From positions 22,974,350-23,038,349 of the forward strand of contig JAGTTD010000020.1 in assembly GCA_018398585.1 (NCBI GenBank): a DNA stretch of 64,000 nt, given 5' to 3'. The stretch comes from Simmondsia chinensis (lineage: Eukaryota > Streptophyta > Magnoliopsida > Caryophyllales > Simmondsiaceae). Of this stretch, positions 12,414-22,565 are shown one piece after another. How positions within the stretch are numbered: position 1 is the first letter of the stretch; each line of letters begins with the position of its first letter. The notes under the pieces were generated by a model. The model searched no databases. It saw only the letters and a program-made list of their open reading frames with translations, and had not been told where the DNA came from. Position numbers and translations under genes: made by a program.

Positions 12414-13541
12414 TGTTGAATTATGGTCCCATGGAATTTGATATCCACTGTAGGATGTAACGTAGTTTCGTAAGTTTATCAATAATAATAGGCTGGAGTA
12501 TCTTGACTAAAATAGAAGGTACAATTGTCTGAAAATTTCTATTTAAGAAATTAAGATGTCATTTGTCGGTTTTAACAACCTGCCTTGTTTAGGCTCGTTG
12601 GAGGCAAAATTGAACAATTATATTCTAATTTGGAGAATAGAGATTATAGAAAATTTTGTTGATTTAAAATTGGGTTTTAAATCGGGATTTGTTTAAAACG
12701 GGTATTAATGATGTTTTGGAAAATATCTTGTATTTTTTTTTTGGTAAAATAATATCAGGTTTGTTATATTAACAGTTGGGTATTACCCGTTTTGCCCGTT
12801 TCCTGTGTCCAGCCAGCTACCTGTGCCATCAGATTTGCGCCACGTGTCCCAGTGCACTCCGCTGCATGAGATGTGCCACTATATAGCTTTATATAATCTT
12901 TTTCAGCTAGGGTTTCGCTCATGTCATTTAAAGTGAACAAATATTGAAATGTGAAGACCCATTTTGGGGTCTCTGGAGAAAATGAAACACAGAGAGAGAG
13001 AGGAAATGGAGGAGAGAGATTGACTTTTAGTGAGAGAGAGCTCGTATGAGGAGAGAGAAAGCTTGTAGACTGAGGTTGGAGGGCTGAAGAAGAAAAAGAT
13101 GGGTGTGAACCTATGGAGCTTGGGATACTCGGTTCAAGGCGGTGACTCGAAGGCATAGTTCCAGATGAGCTCTTCTTCATGGATACAACTAGGGTTTGGA
13201 TCTCTAGGCTGTTCTTCGCTTATATTACTTGGTTATGACTTTTCTCTTGTTCTTTATCGTTTTCTTGCTTTAATCTCTGTAATGTTTTTCATTTAGACTT
13301 GATGCTCTGTTTTTGTTTGTAACTCTAAATTACTAATAGTGGATTTGACTCCTCTGAAAATGGAGGCTCGTGGACTAGGACCTTGTTGAGGTGTCAACCC
13401 ATGTATATCGCGTGTACTTCATTATTTTCGTTGTTTCTGGTTTATTTTCACGTTGTTTCAATTGTTGGTTTTCGTTGCTCAATACTTGGATAAGATCCAG
13501 TTTTCGAGTAGAGTTCGGGTCGGATTTAGGGGTCGAATTTG
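12414..13541. mobile_element. Solo-LTR-like insertion (about 1.13 kb)
   Basis: The paralogous position in block 2 (near 32225) is continuous, so this segment was inserted. It begins tgttgaattatgg and contains a GA-rich stretch and a long T-rich leader of the sort found in copia LTRs. Flanks taataattaaca and taataattgata may be an imperfect target duplication, longer than the usual 5 bp, so the class is uncertain. The 138-codon minus-strand open frame here is low-complexity and unlikely to be a gene. Confidence 0.55.
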
Positions 13542-15177
13542 TAATAATTGATAAAAGTCATAATACAAAATAGACATCCTGTAAGGGATACGTTGTTGCT
13601 AGTTGTGTGAATGCCTGTGTGAATACAACCTAGTATTTCACCAAACTCTAAAATGCATTCACACAACCTTTGTCTCCTCTCTCTCTAGAAGATTCTTCAT
13701 GGCTCCTTCCTCTTCTTTAATGAGCCAAATAACTTTTTTTTTATTTTTGATAATTATGAGGAGACGACATTTGTCAGTAGATTATACGAGACGATGCTAC
13801 TAAAAATCAATAATTAAAACAAACTAAAGAAAAGAAAATGACAAGGGAAAGAAAGGAAACCAAAAATATCGATCCCTAAGTTAGGTGCGTATCATGGGCA
13901 AACCCGGACCAAAAAAAAGTCTAACTTTGCCCATGGTCCGCATCGAGGGGACAGTCTAAGTTGGTAACTGATTAGCATGCGAAATAGACAATCTGGATCT
14001 GGTGAGAGGAATTGTAGTGAAAATCAATCAGCAAGGAGGCAAAAAGCTTTCTTCTATCAGATATCTTGAAGTCCAATTCTTATTGGTATTCTAGTGGTGT
14101 CAGGAACGATTATTTTGTTTCTTTATGATAATTAAAATTGATGTTCAATATTAATATAAGATGGGACAAATGTGAAGATCAATGGACAAATCTACAATCC
14201 CCACCTAGAAACATAGTCGTTGGCATAGCCGAAGCCCTTTTTTTTGAATAATTAAGAGAACAAAATATTCAAAAGTACATTAGAGAAAGTCTCTAAAAAA
14301 AGCAACAAAACGAAGTGGGAGTACAACATAGGCAAACCCGAGCAACTCTTACCCGGCACAGCTGAAACTAGTGCAAAGAAATGAAAGTTACCGAATGAAC
14401 TTAATTTATTTGAATAGAGGGAAGATAATTTCGATATGGAAATTTTTGAAGAGCATATCAAACGCTTGATATTCTTATATTTTTCTTTTTTAAAAATTTG
14501 TAATTCTTTCGTATTATCGTCTATACACTAGCTATGATTATCTTGAGAAGACTTTACTCGTTACTAATAAAATAAATAAATAAAAGGAATTTTTATTTTG
14601 CTTGTGATTTCACTTTAAAATAGAAGTATTATTTTCTCACTTCTTAATATTTTGATCTTTTTAAACTCTAGTTAAAAATACAGAAAAAATCAAATTATTA
14701 TAATAGATAAATTAAAAATTTTAAACTTACGATTTAGAGTAAATTACATAGGATAATATTATTGTCAAAGCAAGTTATTGTCAAACAAAGATAGTAGTTT
14801 TTATGGCTCTTATTATTTGTAAGTCATATCATTGCTCTGTCAATAACAATTTTTACTTGGCAATAACTCCCATTATATATTATTACCATAAGGTTTACTG
14901 TATTAATTCTTTAGCAAAAAGCTTTGCAAGAACATTTTTATGTCCAAACGTTACATGTATTTAATAAAATAGTCTAAACAATAGTGTAAAAGCATGTCAA
15001 TTTTTTGTCCACAAAAAGGGTGTAAAATTTTGCCATTACTTATGGGTAATCTCACTGTCTCCTCATATTACTCATATCCTACACACGAACTGCAATGTTG
15101 TGTCACTTCTATTAAAAAAAGTAGTATGCATGGGAGGGCTATTTTTCACCTTTACATACTAAGTATATGTAAATTTT
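13542..15177. other. Non-coding part of duplication block 1
   Basis: Matches 32235-34076 with small indels. No gene, RNA or element ends recognised. Similarity between the copies does not favour any reading frame. Confidence 0.6.
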
Positions 15178-15255
15178 TGTTAGATTATAAAACTAATCCT
15201 AAGCCTTCACCAATCAATTTAAGTTTTTGGGATAGATAATTTCTTGACATGGTAT
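15178..15255 (+). mobile_element. Truncated SMART-like micro-LTR element
   Basis: The 72-bp LTR (15178-15249, tgttagattata ... ttcttgaca) is followed by tggtat, the start of a primer-binding site, and then cut off by the copia fragment. It is orthologous to the complete element at 34077-34370 in block 2, so it inserted before the duplication. Confidence 0.7.
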
Positions 15256-15357
15256 GCATCCCCTACTCAGGGTGGCTCACTAGCTTCTGCGGATTCCTCT
15301 CAAAGCTCTCATAGTGTCGACTCTGCTGGTGCCCTTGAAGTGATTGAGAATGTGGAT

Positions 15358-15765
15358 CTAAATCATGGTATGGAGGAGAAGGCCAATATTGGTGTTGATG
15401 AGGCAGCTGTTGCACAGCTGTTGGGTGAAATGACAATCGATCTCAATGTGCTTTGTCCTCTCATGAAAAACAAGATTACAGGCAATATGTAAAGCTGCTT
15501 GATTATCACAAAACAAAAATGAAGGATCATTAATAGGCACCATAAGGTCAGTTAAAACATGCCTCAACCAAAACAATTTCACTAGTGGTGGTGCCCATCG
15601 ATCAGTACTCAACCTATGCTGAAGAACGAGAAACAACGGTTTGTTTCTTGAAACGCCATGAAATTGGTGCACCCCCCAAGTAAACAACATAACTGGGGGT
15701 AGAATGTCGTGTGGTGGGACATCCCGCCCAATCAGCATCACAGTAACCATAAAGTTTAAGATCAT
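15358..15765 (-). pseudogene. Copia RNase H fragment
   Basis: Contains the end of the RNase H domain, with FCDNQAALHIACN and FHERTKHIEIDCHF, diagnostic of Ty1/copia RNase H. It overlaps the next fragment in another frame, showing a frameshift. The first third reads through out-of-frame sequence and is not part of the domain. The role in a live element would be removal of the RNA strand during reverse transcription. Confidence 0.85.
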
Positions 15766-16228
15766 TATCCGAAGGTAAAAATATACCTTGACCTGGAGTG
15801 CCTTTCAAATATCGCAACACGCGTGTAATGGCCTCCAAATGAGGTTGGCGAGGATCATGTATAAACTGACTTAAAACACAGACAACGTAACAAATATCAG
15901 GACGAGCAAGGGTGAGATGTAATAAGTGCCCAACCAACCGCCTATAACAACCTATATCAGAAATCGGTTCACCAACCTTATTTGCTAACCCATGCTTTTG
16001 CGCAATCGGTGTTGAAATCGGTTTGGCTCCTAATAACCCTGCCTCACTAAGAATGTCTAAAGCGTATTTTCTTTGGGTCAGCATGATCCCTGTGGGAGAA
16101 CGGGCCACCTCAATACCCAAAAAATACTTAATGGGTCCCAAATCTTTAATTCCAAAAGAATTGTTTAACATAGCCTTTACCCTCGATATCTGTTCCATGT
16201 TGTTACCCGTGGTTAACATCATCCACAT
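15614..16228 (-). pseudogene. Copia RT C-terminal half plus RNase H start
   Basis: About 200 codons: NNSFGIKDLGPIKYFLGIEV, MLTQRKYALDILSEAGL, YRRLVGHLLHLTLARPDI and CDADWAGCP, a continuous match to the copia RT thumb and the beginning of RNase H. The catalytic YVDD box is encoded just upstream (16218-16229), but a one-base shift separates it from this frame. Confidence 0.9.
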
Positions 16229-16332
16229 AAATTAATACAGCAGTGTATATGCTCTCTTGAAAAAACGTGAAAAGAGAATAATCTAACTTAGACTGTGTAA
16301 AACCAATCCCGACCAATGTGGGGGTGAATTTT

Positions 16333-16665
16333 TCATTCCAATTGCGAGAGGCTTGTTTTAGACCCTAAAATGATTTCAAAGCTGACACACTTTCCGTTCA
16401 TGTTTGCGTTCAAAACCAACGGGAGTTTCATACAAACTTCTTCATTTAAATCCCTGTGCAGAAAGGCATTATTAACGTCTAGTTGGCACGTAGTCCAATT
16501 ACATGCCGAAGCAGCCGCTAAAACAGAACAAACAGTTACTAACTTAGCAACTGGAGCGAAGGCATTATGAAAAGGTAATATTTCCACTTGAATAAGCCCT
16601 TTGGCAACCAATCGAGCCTTGTACCGTTCTATCGAACCCTCTGACTTATACTTCACTTTGTACAC
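16333..16665 (-). pseudogene. Copia RT N-terminal half
   Basis: Includes [37 protein letters not shown] and [17 protein letters not shown], the start of copia RT with the first catalytic aspartate in the LDV(N/K)NAFLHGDL-type motif. A frame break separates it from the downstream half. The N in place of the usual K is one of several substitutions expected in a dead copy. Confidence 0.9.
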
Positions 16666-17596
16666 TCACTTCGAGTCAATGGCTCTTTTGCCTTCCGGTA
16701 ACTTTTCTAAAGTCCAGGTGTAATTTTGCTCCAAAGCTTTTGTCTTCTTTTCCATCGCATCTCTCCAATGCTTGAACTGTACAGCCTATTGAAAAGTTTT
16801 GGGCTCATCACTAGAAGTGATGGCGTTTAAAACAGTAACGTGAGCATTAGAAAATTGTGCGTTAAATACATAATTTGAAATAGGATATACTATACCCGAA
16901 TTGGCCGATGGAGTGGTAGTTAGAGTATAGGCTATAGAGGAAGGAACATCACAAACATAATCTTAAAGTTTCATCGGAATGGAGCGTATGTGACCACTTC
17001 TTCTAGTCACAATACCTGGACTGCTCTCGGGATTCTGCTCCCCTTATTGATCCTGGTTGTGGCCACCTGGGCCACCAGCGCTGTGGCCGGTATAGTACGA
17101 GCTGCCTGCTCTTGTGCAGTAGCTTGCTGCGCAGCCTGCAGAACCTGGACCGGTTCAACGTGAACCGGTCCCTCTTCAAAAAATGGAACACCTTGGCCAA
17201 TTTGATCTGAATTTTGTCCAGAAAAATTTTCATCATCCGTAAATTGAAAGTTATCGGACTTAAAAGGGAACACATCTTCATAGAACCGAACGTCTCTTGA
17301 CATAATGATCTTTTTATCTTCAATACTATATATTTTGTACCCGTTTTGATCATGAGGGTACCCAATAAAAATTCCGGGACTAGGGTGACACTCAAACTAA
17401 TCACGGAATTTATTATAAAAATAAAATTGACATCCGAGAACCCGTAAACGATCATATGAGGGCAACTTTTTCATCAATATTTCATATGGACTTTTATTTT
17501 TAAGTAAAGGAAAGGCGTTAAATTGATAAGATAAGCGGCTGTCAAGATGCACTCACCCTAAAATCTCTTGGGCAAACCCGCTTGAAAATGAAGCGC

Positions 17597-18085
17597 TCAA
17601 CCAACTTCCAAGAGATGCTTGTGCTTTTGTTCAACTCCATTTTGTTGGGGAGTCCCGATCAATGAAGTTTGAAACTGAATTCCATGCTGGGCATAAAACT
17701 CTAATAACGGGCCATACTTAAATTCTTGTCTGTTATCACTCCTCATTTGCTTCACCAAAAACCCAAATTGAGTGCTAACCATTCGATAAAAGTCTTTAAG
17801 AATTTTGTGAGCTTGGGATTTCTCCCTTGTCAAATAAACCCAAGTAAAACGGCCAAAATCATCAACTATAGTGAAGAAATAACGAGCCCCAATTAACAAC
17901 ACAATTCGATAAGGCCCCCAAATATCACAATGTATTAGCTCAAACCAAGCGCTAGTCCTTGTAACAGATAAAGGAAACGACAGATGCGCCTTTATGGCAC
18001 GATGACACGAATTACAAACAAAATCGGTCTTTGTAATGTTTAAATGCGGAAAAACTAAGAACTTGGAAAAAAGCACATGACCCAA
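17597..18085 (-). pseudogene. Copia integrase fragment
   Basis: Starts with the pre-integrase zinc-finger end (CNSCHRAIKAHLSFP) and continues through the catalytic core: FELIHCDIWGPY, FFTIVDDFGRFTWVYL, RSDNRQEF and GTPQQNGVEQKHKHLLEV. These carry the D, D and E-region positions of the DDE domain. NRQEF differs from the usual NGxEF. Confidence 0.9.
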
Positions 18086-18448
18086 ACGATAGTTCCATAA
18101 AACGGCTTCTTTACCACACTATACCGAAAAAGACGAAGGAGCCAGTAATGGCGAGCTTGCCACTAATCAAACCTCCAAAAGGTATAGCCCATCTCTTTGC
18201 CTACGCGCTTCAATCAGCTTCTTTGGACTTAGATCCTGTATGTAAAAAAATTTATAATGAAAGGTTAACACACAATTTTCATAACACGCTAATTTACTCA
18301 CAGATAACAAGTTATAACAAAAGTCAGGCACTATAGAACATTACTAAGGACGAGATTTTTAGAAATCCGAACTTTTCCCACACGAGTAACCAACAAACTT
18401 GATCCATTAGGCAATTTAATGGGTCCAACTCAATCATTCACGGTAACA

Positions 18449-18640
18449 TCACATCAAAGACAATGATGAAGCCATGTGGCCGGTGGCACCGGTATCTATA
18501 ATCCAACTGGAAGAAGTAGGGACAACTTGACCTGTCAAGTATACACTTGTGACAGAATTTATTCTTGCGTAATTCGAGGAACGAACACCAAATGGAGAGT
18601 GAAAATCACCCGCTCCCCCAGTTGTGGAAACCACTACAGA
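18449..18640 (-). pseudogene. Copia aspartic protease fragment
   Basis: SSWIIDTGATGHM is the retropepsin active-site region (DTGA) of copia polyproteins. The open stretch is short and isolated by stops on both sides. Confidence 0.85.
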
Positions 18641-18782
18641 TTCTTGATTGAATTAGCATTAGACATTGCACCAAAACCAAACAAAATAATGACTGAAAAT
18701 CTAGAACCCAAACGCAAGGCTCTCAAACCAGAACAATAAAATTCAGTGAAACAATGACCACAAAATGAACACTGAATTTTGA

Positions 18783-19659
18783 GAGTCGGTTCCCAAAATA
18801 ATACTAAAAAATAAAAAAATTAAAAAAATAATGCTAAAAAAAAAATATTTCCAAATTTACTGTTGAACCGCGTTTACAAAACGCGGCTTTAATAAACCGC
18901 GTCCATAAACCGCGTATAACAATGGTATAAACCGCGTTTTAATAACGCGGTTATATTAATTAAACCGTGTCACAAAGACGCGTTTTATTGATAGAAAACC
19001 GCATTATGTAGACGCGGTTTATCATTGTAATAACCGCGTCTTTTAGACCCGGTTTACTAGGTTTATCTAAAAAACCCCGGCCCATTCATTCACGCGTACT
19101 CTCTCCACTGCTCTCACCGTCTCTCTGCCTCTTTCTCGTTAACCCACCACCAGTCACGTCGTTCGCCTCCTCCTTTCTTTTGCTTATACACTAGAGATCT
19201 TTCAAGTACTATTATTGGAGTTATTTGACCTCCACTTATGATGTTGGAGCTTACCATTATGGAATCAATATGATAATTATCACAAATTGTGGCATAATAA
19301 AAACTATAAGCTAATAAAAAAGTGAAAAATTGCGGCATAATGGCAAGTATAAGTGAAAATAAAGGGGATTTTAGATTCCTGGCGTTAAACCTCGTTTTAT
19401 AAACTCGGTTCATAGGTAAACCGCGTTTAGTAGACGCGGTTCATGTATAAACCGTGTTTAGTAGACGCGGTTTATGTTGAAATGAACCGCGTTTACTAAA
19501 CGCGGCTTATACTTAAATGAACCGCATTATTTTGATCCGGTTTTATTGAAATTTAAACGCGTTTTGTAAACGCGGTTCAACAGTAGATTTGGAAATTTTT
19601 TTTTTCAGCATTATTTTTTTAATTTTTTTATTTTTTAGCATTATTTTGGGAACCGACTC
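18783..19659. mobile_element. Foldback Mutator-like element with CCGCG repeat hairpins
   Basis: The termini gagtcggttcccaaaataat and its inverse complement extend into terminal inverted repeats of roughly 105 bp. A perfect 9-bp duplication, gaattttga, flanks it (18774-18782 and 19660-19668), the hallmark of Mutator-superfamily insertion. Inside each arm are many short palindromes of the form aaccgcgtttan...acgcggttt. The centre (19090-19390) has no convincing gene. It inserted into the copia remnant and must have moved with transposase supplied elsewhere. Confidence 0.88.
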
Positions 19660-19696
19660 GAATTTTGATCCCTTAACCACAAGACAAAACAAGGGA

Positions 19697-20163
19697 TGTT
19701 ACGTTTGGAATACAGAAATCCTTTTGATTGGGAAGAAGCTCGGGTTGGCTTTTCATGGCGACGAATCTCTCATGATCGAGCGCTTTGCACTAATGGACTA
19801 GGGTGTGACTTGCAGTGTCTTTCTCCCTCTGATCTCTGTTGGTGTTGCTGTGCTCCCTTATTCCTCTTTTTTCAGTCTGGCCTTCTTTTAGTTCTGTTGT
19901 GTGTTTTTTCTTCCTGCTCTTGTTTCTACCCTTCTCCCCTATTCTCTCTTCTCCCGTCAGGGCTCTGGTTTTCCTGTTGTGCAGTTTGCAGGGTTGTGTC
20001 CAGCTTTATTTTTGTTTTTTTTTGTTCCTGTTGTCCTCCCTGTTTTTTTTTTTTCCTTGTTTGGATTTTCTGTTCCTCCTTCCGTTTACAGGGTGTTTAG
20101 GGCTCATTTGTCAAGGTCCTTGGTTTGTATTTCGGCTTCGCCGACATTTATCCAAAAAAAAGA
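19697..20163 (+). mobile_element. ORF1-only LINE fragment
   Basis: Begins in the last codons of an ORF1 (KLGLAFHGDESLMIERFALMD, stop at 19799-19801), continues through about 360 bp of T-rich 3' tail and ends cgacatttatcc plus A8 (20153-20160). The same ORF1 end and tail occur on the minus strand at 22566-23000. There is no ORF2 between the ORF1 stop and the A-run. Confidence 0.8.
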
Positions 20164-21236
20164 TTGAATGAATAAAAGTTAAGAGTACAAGCTAATTTAA
20201 ACAAGAAATCAAGAATACTAAAAGCCTAAAAATCAACACTAGTAACCTAACACTAAAAGCAAAAATATTGGCAAATGAGGAAGAAGAAGTAATTTAGTAA
20301 TTTTCTTCTTCATTACATGGGGTAAATGAAAAGTATCCAGGATAACTAAACGATAAAATTTTAACACATTAAAAGATATCTATGGTGTAATGTGAAAACG
20401 AGGATAATTAAACGATAAAATTTTAAAACCGTAGAATATATATATATTTTTTTGGGATAATTATAAAGAGCCCAAGCTCAATACAAAAAGCGGCTACCGC
20501 AAAAAGGGCCCCGAAAATAAAGTACCACAAAAATACAACACAAAAAGAACCCAACATGCAAAATGCATAGCCCTACGACAAAGTACCTATGCGTATTGAA
20601 ATGTCAAAGCACCTATGCGTTAAATGATCAAATTTGTGTTCAGAAAAAATGGTTAAAACTTATAATATCTAAGTTTTTTTTTTAAAGAAAAATTAAGAAA
20701 TAGAAGAATGTCCTTTATGTGGTACATGGAGTCCTTCTTGTGAAAGAAAACGAAAGACGGACAGATCAAAAGCTAACACAGAAACAAAAAACGAAGCCTA
20801 ATTGCGCACCATGATCAAAGTCCGTCACGAAAGTCGCATAGCTTTGATAATGATCCACGACAGACGTGGCTTAATATATTGGACCTAGATAGACAACTGC
20901 TGTTTAAGTAAAAATAAAATTTATGTTTTTGTTTCACGAGGAGAAGAAGAAAATAGTACTTCTTCTTCGAAATATTTGATGCGGGTCTGTAAGTGCGAAA
21001 TATTTGCAAGACTGCTGCTACGAATTGAAAAGGGATTATCCATAGTTTCTTGTTTCTTGTTGTTTAGAGGTTGGTGTTGTTTTGTCATGGTTTGATCTTT
21101 TTATTTTTCTGCACAATCTTTTAAAGCCCTGTTGTCCCTGGATCGGTTGCCCCGTCTTACGAGTTTTGTACTCATTATATTATCAAAACAAGTACTTCTT
21201 TGAATCATAATATTCAAAATGAAAAAAATGTTCTTA
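20164..21236. other. B-gene distal upstream region (duplication block 1)
   Basis: No gene. From about 20330 it matches 35380-36090 upstream of gene C, including 21010-21190 / 35880-36045, a T-rich piece ending gttttgtactcattat that itself looks like an old LINE tail. Sequence before 20330 is AT-rich and unassigned. Confidence 0.6.
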
Positions 21237-21263
21237 AAAAATATCTTGAAATTTATTGGGTTA

Positions 21264-21608
21264 TGTGTGGAACCTGATTGTATTAGGTCTTGTTTATGAG
21301 ATATAAGATTGGGCCAATCCTATTGAGGCCCATGACACACTAGGGTTTTACTGTAGTGGCTCTATATAAACACAATGGTTATGTATATTACTATTAGGGT
21401 TTTGAGTCAGAATTGGGAGAATAATTGAGTTGAGTGGCGTCTCATATAAACTCCAGTTGATATAATCAAATTATCGCGCTCCCCCTTCATGGAGGTATGC
21501 TTCAGCTGGACCACGTAAATTCAGGATTTCACCCTAATACCCTTGTGTGTTATTGTTATTTTGATTAAGGGTTCGGTGCTCTATATATGATCTTAATAGG
21601 TGGTATCA
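21264..21608 (+). mobile_element. Copia-type LTR-like element, copy 1
   Basis: Starts tgtgtggaacctg, contains a TATA-like ctctatataaac, a conserved ccacgtaaattc and ends ggtggtatca, so it has TG...CA ends and a primer-site-like finish. Copies lie at 24779-25123 and 60490-61215. The equivalent place upstream of gene C (about 36100) lacks it, so it inserted after the duplication. No second LTR or pol belongs to it. Confidence 0.65.
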
Positions 21609-21736
21609 GGGCCCCTACATGATTCTTAATTTAGAATAATAATTTAAAAGGAAATTCAAAAATAATAATTTTATAGTATAATCAAGCAATATTTTAATAG
21701 GTCACAGGTAGAACAAGGACCAAGAAATTTGCTTAC

Positions 21737-21980
21737 AACCAACAACAGACCCAGTGCCTTGAGGGCTCCCGCCTAAGCGGGGTCTGGGGGATATGTACGC
21801 AGCCTTACCCCTTCAGGATGTAACTCTGTCAAAAGGCTGTTTCCAAGGACCCCCAACCTAATAGGGTTTGGCAACACGAGGACTTCCCAAGAGGCCACCC
21901 ATGCTGGTACGACTCTCACCTAAAACACTTAACTTCGGAGTTCTAATGAGATCCAGTTGTATTAATGCCCAGTAAATGAG
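21737..21980 (-). mobile_element. 5S rRNA-headed SINE
   Basis: On the minus strand the head reads gatctcattagaactccg and aagtt aag..., clearly 5S rRNA, through aagtcctcgtgttgcc. It is followed by the RTE-type tail (gggtccttgg, gcgtacata, agaccccgcttaggcggga, cactgggtctgttg). A 30-nt leader (attaatacaa) upstream of the 5S part is shared with 34425-34690 but not with the 61-63 kb copies, suggesting a subfamily. It lies just after a duplicate of the B promoter region. Confidence 0.8.
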
Positions 21981-22565
21981 GTTAAATTGGGCTAACAAAT
22001 GTGTTTGTATTAGCTTATTTCCATCTCCCCTCATCCTGTGGCTAAAATTTTTTTTATTAACTTCGCTTGAATTTTAACTATAAGAGTAAAATGAAATGGT
22101 ATAAATTTTACGAGAATTAAATTGATATAATTAAAAATAAGGGAACTAAACTAACATAATAGACAAAGTACATAACCTAAAAATTTATTACTTCTTTTTT
22201 GGTCAACAAATATTTATTAATAGACTAGATTCATATCTGTTAAGGACTCTATATATGAGTCAAATGTGAATCCTATATAGAAGTGGTAGGAAAAAAGGGA
22301 CCAACATAAAAATTACTCTATATAATATCAATTAATTTTAAGATAAAATTTTACTTAAATTTATATAGAAATCTTATGTGTCCTAATTTTATGAAACCTC
22401 AAGCCGAGTGAAATTTAACAATATATAGATTGTATAAAAGGGAGTATGCTTCATGCATGGACTGCCACGTGTCTCCCCACATCATCCCAACCATATTACT
22501 TTTATTCACTTTATGGCCGCATTTAGTATCCTTGCGTGATTCCCGTCTCTTATCTTTACTGATGT
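21981..22565. other. No gene seen
   Basis: AT-rich sequence between a SINE and a LINE. A tataaaaggg near 22433 resembles a core promoter, but no coding exon follows. Confidence 0.5.

Larger units (their letters stand above)
8515..15256. repeat. Left copy of a large tandem duplication (block 1)
   Basis: From 8515 (aatagtttataagatat) sequence matches 27265 onward: the end of intron A, exon 2, 3' flank, dispersed repeat, copia relic and the non-coding tract up to the SMART LTR at 15178. It corresponds to roughly 27265-34150. Differences include the MITE at 9573, the insertion at 12414, and one rather than four 259-bp units. Block 1 continues beyond the 15.26-20.16 kb insertions as the B-gene upstream region. 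Confidence 0.8.
15256..18782 (-). mobile_element. Ty1/copia retrotransposon remnant, internal region without LTRs
   Basis: Read on the minus strand, the domain order is gag zinc-knuckle start (CSFCGHC near 18755-18775), aspartic protease, integrase, reverse transcriptase, RNase H: the copia order. No LTRs are found. The left end abuts a micro-LTR and the right end is broken by the Mutator-like insertion at 18783, with a few tens of bp possibly continuing at 19660-19696. Frameshifts and stops make it non-functional. Confidence 0.9.

Noticed and set aside
12764..13180. 138-codon minus-strand frame
   Set aside because: Low-complexity Ser/Pro-rich translation of a GA-rich stretch inside an insertion absent from the paralogous site.
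15244..15492. 82-codon plus-strand frame overlapping the copia RNase H
   Set aside because: The opposite strand carries clear RNase H similarity; this is its antisense shadow plus flank.
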